Shown here: positions 30,809 through 38,450 of the stretch, piece by piece
How the letters are laid out: each line of letters opens with the position of its first letter
How positions within the stretch are numbered: position 1 is the stretch's first letter
NCBI RefSeq assembly: GCF_038007285.1
Contig: NZ_JBBOWX010000001.1
Span: 2,311,501-2,375,500, forward strand
Reading direction: 5' to 3'
Source of the DNA: Sporosarcina sp. FSL K6-3457
GTDB lineage: Bacteria > Bacillota > Bacilli > Bacillales_A > Planococcaceae
Length of the DNA: 64,000 nt
Position numbers and translations under genes: made by a program
The notes under the pieces: generated by a model
The model's input: only the letters and a program-made list of their open reading frames with translations
What the model was told of the DNA's origin: nothing
Databases searched by the model: none

Positions 30809-32728
30809 TTAAAGAACACGCTGCTCCATTTGTTCTTTAATCAATAAAGTAAAGTTTTCGCTGGATAAGCTCTCCGGTGTTTGACTTCCAAATTTCCTGA
30901 TATTCACTGTGCAATCGTTCACTTCATTGTCCCCAAGAACAAGTGTATAGGGGACCTTCTGCAATTGAGCTTCTCTTATTTTGTAACCTAGCTTCTCATT
31001 TCGGTCGTCAATGTCTACCCGAATGCCTGTGTTTCTTAACACAGACTGTACACGTAATGCATAATCCAAATGAACGCTCGAAACAGGGATAATTTGTACC
31101 TGCACAGGCGCAAGCCAGATTGGAAATGCACCTGCAAAATGTTCAATCAATATACCAAAGAAACGATCGATGGAGCCAAAAATCGCACGATGAATCACAA
31201 CAGGACGAACTTTTTCATTGTTTTCATCAATATACGTCAGGTCAAACTTTTCAGGCATTTGAAAATCAAGCTGAATTGTGCCGCATTGATGGCTACGGCC
31301 TAGCGCGTCTTTAATATGAAAGTCGATTTTAGGTCCGTAAAATGCACCGTCGCCTTCATTCAATTGATATTGAATCGCTAAATCTTCCAAAACAGTGCGC
31401 AGCGCCTCTTCTGAATCATTCCACATCTCATCACTACCCAGGGATTGTTCTGGCCTTGTTGATAGTTCAACCGAATAGTCAAAACCAAAAGTTTGATACA
31501 TTTCATCAATCAAATGAATCACTTGCTGTATTTCGCTTTGGATTTGGTCCTGCCTCACAAAAATATGCGCATCATCTTGGCAAAATGTTCGCACACGTAA
31601 CAGGCCGTTTAGCGCACCACTAAATTCATGGCGATGGACCTGGCCAAATTCAGCCATTCGAATCGGCAAATCACGGTACGAATGAAGGCTATTTTTAAAG
31701 ATCAGCATATGCCCTGGACAGTTCATCGGCTTCATCGCAAATTTCACGTTTTCGACCTCTGAAAAATACATATTTTCATGATAATGGTCCCAGTGGCCTG
31801 ATTGCTCCCACATCCGTTGGTTCATCATGAACGGCGTGCGAACTTCGGCATAGCCAGCTTTCGTTTGAACAGCACGTGAAAAGTTTTCTAATTCTGTGCG
31901 TATCACCTGCCCATTTGGTAAATAAAAAGGCATGCCTGGCGCTTCTTCAGAGAACATAAATAATTTCAATTGCTTACCTAGCTTTCGATGATCCCTTTGT
32001 TCTGCCTCCTCCAAAAACGATAGATACTCATTCAAATCCTTATTTTTCAAAAAAGCAATGCCATAAACTCGCTGCAACACTTGATTGTCGCTATCCCCAC
32101 GCCAATATGCGCCTGACACATGCGTGAGCTTGAATGCTTTTATCCCTCCGGTTGACGGAAGATGTGGTCCGCGGCAAAGGTCTATAAATTCCCCTTGTTG
32201 ATAAAGGGATATTTTCTCGCCCTCTGGAATGTCTTTTAACAACTCCAATTTAAACAATTCGCCACGCTGCTCAAATAGTTTTTCAGCCTCTTCGTATGTG
32301 ATTTCCATTCGCTCGATTGGTAGATTTTCCTTGATGATGGATTGCATCTCTTTTTCAATCATCTCTAAATCATCCGCATTTAGGCTAGTTGACAACTGAA
32401 AATCATAGAAAAATCCGTTGTCAATTACAGGTCCAATGCCTAACTGCGAATCACCATACAGTCTTTTAACCGCCTGCCCTAGCACATGTGCAGTTGTGTG
32501 TCTTAACATTTGAAGTCCTTCATCTGAGTCCTTCGTGAACAACATGATTTCAGCATCTTCTACAATACAATGTGATAGATCTGATAATTGTCCATTTACT
32601 TTTCCTGCCACAACATTTTTTCTCAAGCTCGAACTTATGGATTGCGCAATATCCGCTACTGTAACGCCTACTGGAAATTCCTTTCGGCTACCATCTGGAA
32701 ATTGAATCTCAATTTGTTTGTTATTCAT
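30809..32728 (-). CDS. thrS: Threonyl-tRNA synthetase
   Basis: Class II aminoacyl-tRNA synthetase of 639 residues that charges tRNA-Thr. Domains in order are: TGS (residues 1-65, 'IEIQFPDGSRKEFPVGVTVA'); the editing/SAD domain with zinc-like 'LRHTTAHVLGQAVKRLYG' near 73; the catalytic core with 'MKPMNCPGHMLIFKNSLHSY' (motif with Cys-His for Zn), motif 2 'FGQVHRHEFSGALNGLLRVR' and motif 3 'RPVVIHRAIFGSIDRFFGIL'; and the anticodon-binding domain from about 540. The leader has two serial T-boxes, as in the B. subtilis thrZ class (which has three), so this may be a regulated second isozyme or the sole one. The ATG has GAGGTG upstream. It is monocistronic. Confidence 0.95.
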   Translation of the reverse strand: MNNKQIEIQFPDGSRKEFPVGVTVADIAQSISSSLRKNVVAGKVNGQLSDLSHCIVEDAEIMLFTKDSDEGLQMLRHTTAHVLGQAVKRLYGDSQLGIGPVIDNGFFYDFQLSTSLNADDLEMIEKEMQSIIKENLPIERMEITYEEAEKLFEQRGELFKLELLKDIPEGEKISLYQQGEFIDLCRGPHLPSTGGIKAFKLTHVSGAYWRGDSDNQVLQRVYGIAFLKNKDLNEYLSFLEEAEQRDHRKLGKQLKLFMFSEEAPGMPFYLPNGQVIRTELENFSRAVQTKAGYAEVRTPFMMNQRMWEQSGHWDHYHENMYFSEVENVKFAMKPMNCPGHMLIFKNSLHSYRDLPIRMAEFGQVHRHEFSGALNGLLRVRTFCQDDAHIFVRQDQIQSEIQQVIHLIDEMYQTFGFDYSVELSTRPEQSLGSDEMWNDSEEALRTVLEDLAIQYQLNEGDGAFYGPKIDFHIKDALGRSHQCGTIQLDFQMPEKFDLTYIDENNEKVRPVVIHRAIFGSIDRFFGILIEHFAGAFPIWLAPVQVQIIPVSSVHLDYALRVQSVLRNTGIRVDIDDRNEKLGYKIREAQLQKVPYTLVLGDNEVNDCTVNIRKFGSQTPESLSSENFTLLIKEQMEQRVL

Positions 32729-32763
32729 CTTAAAAACACCTCATCTAATTTTTTGTATAAAAA

Positions 32764-33000
32764 AATACCCGTCCCCAAAGAAAGGGACGAGCATAATTAC
32801 CCGTGATTCCACCCAAATTTCTAACCCCATCTAACAATGGTGTTAACTCATGGCGCTGTAACGTAGCATTAACGGTATTAGCTACTCTATTTCGCTAATA
32901 CAGCTCAAAAGGGGTAAATTATTTTCTGTGTTAGGAAGTTCTCAGCACTACTTCCTTCTCTGGAAACCATCAAAATAATTCATGTCTTCGTCATCGCTTT
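32764..33000 (-). promoter_or_regulatory. T-box riboswitch, promoter-distal of two (adjacent to thrS)
   Basis: On the minus strand the T-box antiterminator sequence GGGTGGAATCACG (32802-32814) precedes a terminator hairpin with CGTCCC/GGGACG arms and a T7 run (32764-32794). Upstream, stem I contains the typical CAGAGAAGG and a candidate ACC (Thr) specifier codon at 32913-32915 in 'AATTTACCCC'. It would allow readthrough into thrS when uncharged tRNA-Thr binds. Confidence 0.92.
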
Positions 33001-33031
33001 TATCGTTATTTAATTATATTTCTATACAAAT

Positions 33032-33256
33032 AAACACACCATCCCTATGCAAAGGGACGAGTGTGTTTTCTCGTGATTCCACCCAAATTTTAAACACCAT
33101 CCAACAATGGTAATTCGCTCATGGTGCTGTAACGTAGCATAGACGGCTTACCGCAGCTCAGAAGTGGTAAATTATTTTTCTGCGTTAGGAAGTTCTCAGC
33201 AATTCTTCCCTCTCTGGAAACCATTAAAACAATTCATGTCTTCATCATCGCTTTTA
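33032..33256 (-). promoter_or_regulatory. T-box riboswitch, promoter-proximal of two
   Basis: A second complete copy: antiterminator GGGTGGAATCACG at 33072-33084, terminator AAACACAC/GTGTGTTT with CCCTTTGCATAGGG inside (33032-33068), and ACC candidate specifier at 33166-33168 in 'AATTTACCAC'. It is close in sequence to the first copy, so it arose by duplication. Both specifiers read Thr, so the copies act in series on one amino acid. Confidence 0.92.
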
Positions 33257-33357
33257 CAAAATATTATTCAAAATCGAATTAGTTAATACCTTACAATAAA
33301 GAAAATAGATTAGCAAGCTTTTTTTAATTGAATCCCATACAGTTTATGCAATTGTAA

Positions 33358-33861
33358 TTAATAATGATACTCATAACAAGGTTCTTCCTGTTGCGTATCC
33401 TCAAACCATTTCATACCGATAAAAGTAAATCCAACCTTCTCTAAAACCTTTAAAGACCTTTTATTTTCAGGGCTTGCAGAAGCCATAATCATTTGTACTT
33501 TCCCATGATTCCGAGCAATTTCGATACATGCACTTGCGACTTCCGTTGCAAATCCTTTGCCCCATGACTTTTTACTATAATGATAAATTAATTCTATATT
33601 GCTTACTGAATTTATAATATTAAATCCAGCGGCACCTATGATTTCATTCGTTTCTTTATCTTTCACAGCATAGACAGACAAGCCATGTATTTCCTGACAT
33701 TTCCTATAAGCATCGATAATTCGAGGCAACACATCATGTGAAGAAGCCCCATCGCACAATGCCATTACCTCCTCATCTCCCCAAAACTCTTTCACGGATT
33801 CTAGGTGAGAGTCATCCAATACGCATAAAATTAAACGATGAGTTTCAGACACAAATTGCAC
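33358..33861 (-). CDS. GNAT family N-acetyltransferase (RimJ/RimL-like)
   Basis: Acetyltransferase of 167 residues of the RimJ/RimL type. Typical parts are 'THRLILCVLDDSHLESVKEF' at the N-terminus, 'VYAVKDKETNEIIGAAGFNI' and 'IELIYHYSKKSWGKGFATEV', with the acetyl-CoA-binding GKGFAT loop. It ends 'LEKVGFTFIGMKWFEDTQ'. The acceptor is unknown. The GTG at 33861 is preferred, since AGGTGA lies 5 nt upstream; a GTG 9 nt earlier falls within that site. It lies just upstream of the thrS leader and is the last gene of a run of minus-strand genes. Confidence 0.87.
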   Translation of the reverse strand: MQFVSETHRLILCVLDDSHLESVKEFWGDEEVMALCDGASSHDVLPRIIDAYRKCQEIHGLSVYAVKDKETNEIIGAAGFNIINSVSNIELIYHYSKKSWGKGFATEVASACIEIARNHGKVQMIMASASPENKRSLKVLEKVGFTFIGMKWFEDTQQEEPCYEYHY

Positions 33862-33895
33862 TTTCTTCACCTACTTGATTATTGTCAACTTGATT

Positions 33896-34354
33896 TTAAT
33901 TCATATCACCTACATAAGTGCCCACTTTTCCTTTATTAAAATAAGTAATTATATGCGGTCGCAATGCTTGGGGGAATAATTTATATTCCAACAAATCATC
34001 AATCGGCAACCATTCTACCCCTACTTGTCCTTTGTCTGGGTTAGTTCCAGCATCAAATAAATTTTGATGAACAGTACATAAAAACATAAATTCGGTCTGA
34101 TGTGCATGCGAATGATAGGCAGCTAGTTCATGGTTTTTACCGATATATTCACGTACAAATAGCAATTCTCCAATATCAACTATGGCACCTAGTTCCTCTT
34201 TACATTCCCTTTCTAAGGCTTGATGAAGGTTTTCACCATGTTCTTGACCACCACCCGGTAAAATATAATAGGTTCCGCCATTCTCATGCATTTTTAAAGT
34301 TAATAACTTTCCTTCTTTAATGATAATTGCTTTTGCTGAATTTCTTATTCCCAT
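33896..34354 (-). CDS. NUDIX hydrolase
   Basis: Protein of 152 residues with a NUDIX fold. It opens 'MGIRNSAKAIIIKEGKLLTL', then the Nudix box 'LPGGGQEHGENLHQALEREC' followed by 'KEELGA' (residues 31-57). Later segments are 'HQTEFMFLCTVHQNLFDAGT' and 'KGQVGVEWLPIDDLLEYKLF'. It is of the MutT/ADP-ribose type often seen in Bacillales near GNAT genes; substrate unknown. The start has AGGGGG upstream. It is 26 bp from the downstream end of the broken hydrolase gene, so the two were probably co-transcribed. Confidence 0.88.
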   Translation of the reverse strand: MGIRNSAKAIIIKEGKLLTLKMHENGGTYYILPGGGQEHGENLHQALERECKEELGAIVDIGELLFVREYIGKNHELAAYHSHAHQTEFMFLCTVHQNLFDAGTNPDKGQVGVEWLPIDDLLEYKLFPQALRPHIITYFNKGKVGTYVGDMN

Positions 34355-34380
34355 TTTAAATCCCCCTATACATCATTATT

Positions 34381-35214
34381 TTACAAAGTTAATTTCACAA
34401 AATCATTAAATTTTTCCTCTTCCTCAACAAAAGGATTATGATTACTTTCCTCAAAAGTTGTTAGTGTCGCATTGGGAAGTAAATCGGCAATCTCTACCCC
34501 ATATTTGTAAGGACATTGTGCATCATATTTACCCGCGTATATGAAGCTAGGTAGGGTTACATCGGGCAACTCTTCTCTCACATCATAAGTGCGACATTCT
34601 GTTTGTATAAAATAATCCAAACGAACCCCCACTGTCTTTCCACTATTAGGTATTGACAACGCCTGCTCCAATTTCTCTTCCGAATAAAAGGACATGGCTG
34701 TCCATTCACGTCCTAATTGTTTACGAGTATCTAAAGGTGTAGCCGCATCATTTAATTGTTCCATAATCTCCATGATTCGATTATAGTGCGGATGCTTATG
34801 ACAATGAATACTATCAGGATTAGAACTATACTCTTTACTTGCACATGTCCCACCTACAATGAGTTTTGTCAGAAAAGCTGGTACTTGTACTGCATATGTA
34901 AGTCCGAGCATCCCGCCTGTAGAATGTCCTGCAAACCCCTAGGTCTTAATGCCAAGCGACATACGAATCGCTTCCAAATCGTTGACGGATTCGCGCATAC
35001 TATATTGAGACTCCTTCTCTGCTCCAACCGAATTCCCACAACCTCGCAGATTAATTAAATAAACGTGATAGTCTGCTGTAAATGGATTGGCAAATGTATT
35101 TCCTCGTTCATCATACGCACTATATAAATGTGTAATACATAATGGCTCTCCCTGCCCTTTTGTAAACAATTCAAATGTTCCTCGTGCAGTCTCAATGAAC
35201 CGTTGAATCCACAT
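34381..35214 (-). pseudogene. Alpha/beta hydrolase interrupted by a single in-frame TAG
   Basis: One continuous frame of 278 codons is interrupted only by TAG at 34939-34941. The first part, 'MWIQRFIETARGTFELFTKG' to 'EAIRMSLGIKT', contains the N-terminal strands with 'LINLRGCGNSVG'. After the stop the frame continues with 'GFAGHSTGGMLGLTYAVQVP' (nucleophile Ser), 'YAGKYDAQCPYKYGVE' (acid) and 'FEESNHNPFVEEEEKF' (His). Everything is as expected for a proline-iminopeptidase-like hydrolase. In relatives the stop position is normally Trp (TGG), so a single G-to-A change explains it. Ribosome binding site GGGGAG precedes the ATG. The rest shows no decay, so inactivation is recent, or the codon is suppressed, or it is a sequencing error. 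Confidence 0.8.
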
Positions 35215-35238
35215 AGATATCTCCCCTTTTCTACTGTC

Positions 35239-35850
35239 TTAATTTGAAACAATCCGATTTACCAATACTTCATTTTTAAAATGTAAAGCGGTGTAATCTT
35301 CAATTAGATAAGACGTGATTTTCCCTTGTATCTTTAGCCACTCATCGAATACCTGCTTACGTTCTTTGTCGTTATAATGCGGACAAAACGTTCCTTCTAA
35401 CATACCTATCCCTTTAAACTCTTCATACAGTTCATTGTCCATCTCGCTAAAACATGTATCGAACCAGCACATAGCGCCTGCACTTATACCTGCCAAAATA
35501 ACACCTTGATGATATGCTTCAATCAGTAACTCCAGGAAGCTTGTTTCCTTCCAAACTTCGAGCATATATTGTGTGTTTCCGCCACCAACATAGACAATAT
35601 CCTGCCGCATTAACTTCTCTTTTGCCTCTCCAGACTCCATATCTTCCCTGAGTAGATGTGTAGGTATATGGTCGTGAAATGCTTCATAAAACTTCTCGAT
35701 ATATCCTAGCGCGTCATAACTCGCTGTTGGGATAAAACATATATGTACTTTCTCGTTGCCACTTACTAATTGCAATAAATACTTATCCAGTTGGGATTCT
35801 GACTCCATCGAAAATCCTCCGCCGGAAATCGCGAAAATTTGACGATTCAT
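35239..35850 (-). CDS. Peptidase E family (S51) protein
   Basis: Protein of 203 residues with a class I glutamine-amidotransferase-like fold, belonging to the peptidase S51/peptidase E group that cleaves Asp-X dipeptides or related substrates. The nucleophile Ser lies in 'LAGISAGAMCWFDTCFSEMD' near residue 115. Earlier motifs are 'IFAISGGGFSMESESQLDKY', 'CFIPTASYDALGYIEKFYEA' and 'DIVYVGGGNTQYMLEVWKE'. The His is in 'EGTFCPHYNDKERKQVFDEW'. The ATG at 35850 is preferred because AGGGTG lies 6 nt upstream; a GTG 9 nt earlier overlaps it. It precedes the interrupted hydrolase gene by 24 bp, suggesting one transcript. Confidence 0.88.
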   Translation of the reverse strand: MNRQIFAISGGGFSMESESQLDKYLLQLVSGNEKVHICFIPTASYDALGYIEKFYEAFHDHIPTHLLREDMESGEAKEKLMRQDIVYVGGGNTQYMLEVWKETSFLELLIEAYHQGVILAGISAGAMCWFDTCFSEMDNELYEEFKGIGMLEGTFCPHYNDKERKQVFDEWLKIQGKITSYLIEDYTALHFKNEVLVNRIVSN

Positions 35851-35933
35851 TTGGCACACCCTATTTTTAATATAATAAACTTTGTATTCTATATTTTACC
35901 AGCAGATTAATTAATTGCAATACGAAACAAAAA

Positions 35934-35959
35934 GAGCTTGGACAAATTACTCCAAGCTC
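35934..35959 (-). terminator. Terminator after the 36016-36432 gene
   Basis: Perfect 9-bp stem GAGCTTGGA/TCCAAGCTC with an 8-nt loop, followed by T5 on the minus strand. Confidence 0.8.
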
Positions 35960-36015
35960 ATTTCATTCAACAAACTCCACCTATCAAAACAACAATCTGA
36001 AACAGCTTTGTACGA

Positions 36016-36432
36016 TTAAATAAACGGAATATCCAACTTCATCAAGTCTTTTTGATTGAAAGTTAAACCAGGTAATGTAAAAGTCGCTGCATCGATGGCA
36101 AACGTATTGGCAATGACATTAGGGCTTCCAGGGTGGAAGATTCTAACCTCGTAGTGGAATGGAGTGACACTTTGTGTAAAGATGTCATGTTGATTGGGTA
36201 AGAGAGTGACTAATTGATTCAGTTGAACGATTGGAGTGCCGGTACTCCAGTCAATAACTTGAACTCTTACTTGAAAGGTTTCAGTGGGGTCCAAATTAGC
36301 GACTTCAATATGAGCTGCTGCTTGATTGACAACTGTATTTAGTACACCAGTTGTTAATACCTGACGTTTAAATCTAGGGACTTGTCCACAACATTTTGAG
36401 CGTTGACATGGCCCAGAACTAATAGTACGCAT
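36016..36432 (-). CDS. Unrecognised small beta-rich protein, possible spore-surface component
   Basis: Protein of 138 residues that I cannot assign to a named family. The N-terminus is short, basic and Cys-containing ('MRTISSGPCQRSKCCGQVPR'). It is followed by what looks like one Ig-like beta-sandwich: 'AAAHIEVANLDPTETFQVRV', 'VIDWSTGTPIVQLNQLVTLL', 'HDIFTQSVTPFHYEVRIFHP' and 'ANTFAIDAATFTLPGLTFNQ'. No signal peptide or membrane helix is visible. This layout resembles small spore coat or exosporium surface proteins in Bacillales, but that is inference. The ATG at 36432 has the excellent site AGGAGGTGA upstream. It has its own terminator and lies next to the IS1182-type element. Confidence 0.65.
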   Translation of the reverse strand: MRTISSGPCQRSKCCGQVPRFKRQVLTTGVLNTVVNQAAAHIEVANLDPTETFQVRVQVIDWSTGTPIVQLNQLVTLLPNQHDIFTQSVTPFHYEVRIFHPGSPNVIANTFAIDAATFTLPGLTFNQKDLMKLDIPFI

Positions 36433-36541
36433 ATTCTCACCTCCTCTCATCATTTATTTTCCTAACACTACTAGTCTATTCATAATAGTGGACAAGACTT
36501 AGGCAATCGAATATGGGTTTATTTTCTATTATCCAAAATAA

Positions 36542-36576
36542 AAACGAACTTGGCTAATGGGAGGCCGCTGAAAAAC
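36542..36576 (+). repeat. Left terminal inverted repeat of the IS
   Basis: Carries AAACGAACTTGG, then CTAATGG, then GAGGCCGCTGAAAAA. It matches the complement of the right end except that the seven-base middle is in the opposite orientation. Confidence 0.75.
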
Positions 36577-36612
36577 TTACGTTTTTAAATCCCATAAGTG
36601 AGCTTAAATTTA

Positions 36613-36656
36613 AAAAGACGCTATTTCGTTCGAAATTGAACGAAATAACGTCTTTT
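36613..36656. terminator. Hairpin at the transposase 3' end
   Basis: Near-perfect stem GACGCTATTTCGTTC / GAACGAAATAACGTC with a 6-nt loop, flanked by A-run and T-run, so it can terminate in both directions. It lies inside the IS, just after the transposase stop. Confidence 0.8.
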
Positions 36657-36669
36657 CCTTTCGTATTCC

Positions 36670-38130
36670 TTACTCTGATTCCTTCATTAGCGTCCTAATC
36701 CGTTTGAGGTTGACCGCAAATATAGCCATCGCTCCTTGTATCTGCATACCAAATAGACCCGCGGATGTGGCTACATCATACCCGTGTCTATGTTTCAATT
36801 CACTATTCTTCGCTTCAATTTTATAGCGAGACTTTGCCTTCTCTTTAAATTTTTCGCTGTTTTGGAACGCTTCTTGATCTTTATGTTCAGTCGATTTAAT
36901 CGTAACAGAATAGGTTTTACTTTTCGCGCCATCCCTATAACAACCTTCGCGAAGCGGACAAGTTTTACATTTATTGATATCAAAATAATAGGTTTGACTT
37001 TGATTTTTCCCTACATTCTTCTTTCCTATACGCGCTTTCCGAATCGCCATATGACCAGCTTTACACACATACATTCCTGCATCTTTATTAAACTCAAATT
37101 CATCTTCTTTTGCGCGTGCACCATGCGTGATTTGGGGATTTAATTTCGATACGAGTTCAAGCTCATTTTTCTTCGCATAACGAATATTATCTTTTTCAGA
37201 GTACGCGGTATCCCCAATCACCGTTTCAATTTCCATACCGGTTTCTTGGCTTTTCTCAATTAACTCTTGTAGATATTTCCCATCACTTTGTTCACCAGTT
37301 GTCACAATCGCAGCCGTAATCAGTCGTTCGTCACTTATCGCAATATGCGTTTTATAGCCAAAGAAAGAGGAATCTTCTGTTTTATGACCAACACGCGCAT
37401 CTGGATCCGCCGAATACTCAAGCTGTTCCGTGTAGTCTTCTACAACTTCCTTCAATACATTTAACTTCTCTCTGACCGCTGGAATATTGATAAGATGGGC
37501 TTCTTTTTCAATCACTAAAATGACTTCTTTACAATAAGCCAATTCATCTTTCACTTCGTTAGAAATTGTTTTAGCTGGGAATTTCTCTTTCATAGATTCA
37601 TCGATTTTATAGACGGCTTTACGTACATTTTTCGAATTGACCGTCAAAAACTCTTTCGGTGACAGTTGATTATAACGTGATTTAGTATGTGTAGCGTCCA
37701 CGATGATGGTTTTACTAGTGATTAATTTCTTGTCCAATGCGATTTCTACCGTCTTTTGAATCAGCAAATCTAATAAGCCTACATCCTGAAGACGAAGTCT
37801 GCGGAACTTCGTTAAGGAACTAGGGTCAATCACCGGATCTTCTGGTGCCATATCAAGAAAATATTTAAACGACATATCGTATTTAGAACGTTCTACGACA
37901 TCAATATCAGATAGGTCAAAGATTGATTTAAGCAATAAATATTTGAACATCCGAATCGGCGACACTGCATTGCGGCCGTTATCGAGACAATATTTATTTT
38001 TTAATTCATCGTATACGAAAGAAAAGTCAACAAGGTCATTGATTTGACGGAGCTGATTATCTTTGGGCACTACGATATCGTAAATCGCCATATATGGGCT
38101 GAGGTCTAACGTTTCTTGGTTTGAAATCAT
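36670..38130 (-). CDS. IS1182 family transposase
   Basis: Transposase of 486 residues with a DDE-type catalytic domain. The N-terminal region has 'NQLRQINDLVDFSFVYDELK' and 'PIRMFKYLLLKSIFDLSDID', followed by 'DPSSLTKFRRLRLQD', the standard IS1182 start. The first catalytic Asp lies in 'KTIIVDATHTKSRYN', the second in 'ETVIGDTAYSEKDNIRYAKK', and the Glu near 'YKIEAKNSELKHRHGYDV'. A zinc-ribbon-like stretch 'CKTCPLREGCYRDG' lies between. Length is full. The ATG at 38130 is preferred because GGCGGTG lies 5 nt upstream. A terminator-like hairpin at 38172-38214 lies just upstream and would block transcription entering from outside. Confidence 0.93.
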   Translation of the reverse strand: MISNQETLDLSPYMAIYDIVVPKDNQLRQINDLVDFSFVYDELKNKYCLDNGRNAVSPIRMFKYLLLKSIFDLSDIDVVERSKYDMSFKYFLDMAPEDPVIDPSSLTKFRRLRLQDVGLLDLLIQKTVEIALDKKLITSKTIIVDATHTKSRYNQLSPKEFLTVNSKNVRKAVYKIDESMKEKFPAKTISNEVKDELAYCKEVILVIEKEAHLINIPAVREKLNVLKEVVEDYTEQLEYSADPDARVGHKTEDSSFFGYKTHIAISDERLITAAIVTTGEQSDGKYLQELIEKSQETGMEIETVIGDTAYSEKDNIRYAKKNELELVSKLNPQITHGARAKEDEFEFNKDAGMYVCKAGHMAIRKARIGKKNVGKNQSQTYYFDINKCKTCPLREGCYRDGAKSKTYSVTIKSTEHKDQEAFQNSEKFKEKAKSRYKIEAKNSELKHRHGYDVATSAGLFGMQIQGAMAIFAVNLKRIRTLMKESE

Positions 38131-38171
38131 CGGGACACCGCCTAGAATTAGTCTCTTCATTATACAACAAT

Positions 38172-38214
38172 AAAACGAGCCGTTCCTCGATTAGATCGTG
38201 GAATGGCTCGTTTT
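38172..38214 (-). terminator. Hairpin upstream of the transposase, blocking read-through
   Basis: Stem AAAACGAGCC/GGCTCGTTTT extended by TTCC/GGAA, followed by a T-tract on the minus strand. It lies between the right end of the IS and the transposase start, typical of IS self-protection. Confidence 0.65.
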
Positions 38215-38248
38215 CGTTGTCTTCATTACTTTTTAGTCACTTAGTAAA

Positions 38249-38385
38249 ATGCGTAAGCAGAACCAGCGAAGGCGCCTTACAGCGGTAGCCGAAGCCATAA
38301 GACTGGCAGCGGTTTTCTGCTTGGCTTATGGCGGGAGGCATCCGCAAGCGCCGAAGCGGTTTCAATGGAAACTTTCAGTCACAAT
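38249..38385. repeat. GC-rich palindromic segment inside the IS right arm
   Basis: This stretch is more GC-rich than its surroundings and holds the palindromic arms GAAGCCATAAG and CTTGGCTTATGGC, plus paired GCGAAGGCGCC and CGCAAGCGCC. It may be a small repetitive element inserted within the IS, or part of the IS end. No gene is seen between the transposase start and the MFS stop. Confidence 0.4.
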
Positions 38386-38397
38386 TTTAATTGAGGA

Positions 38398-38435
38398 CTT
38401 TTTCAGCGGCCTCGCTAATGGCTCCAAGTTCGTTT
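38398..38435 (-). repeat. Right terminal inverted repeat of the IS
   Basis: Complement reads AAACGAACTTGG, then AGCCATTAGC, then GAGGCCGCTGAAAAAG, pairing with the left end apart from the inverted middle block. Confidence 0.75.
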
Positions 38436-38450
38436 CATTTACAAAATGGC

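Larger units (their letters stand above)
36542..38435 (-). mobile_element. IS1182-family insertion sequence, apparently complete
   Basis: About 1.9 kb, the usual size for IS1182-family elements, with one intact transposase and terminal inverted repeats at both ends (AAACGAACTTGG... GAGGCCGCTGAAAAA). The right end lies 15 bp beyond the MFS transporter's stop, so the insertion did not break a visible gene. I could not identify a clear target-site duplication. The outer boundaries are uncertain by a few bases. Confidence 0.85.

Noticed and set aside
38172..38214. Possible CRISPR-like or attenuator palindrome upstream of the transposase
   Set aside because: Only a single hairpin with T-tract is present; a simple terminator protecting the IS from outside transcription explains it.
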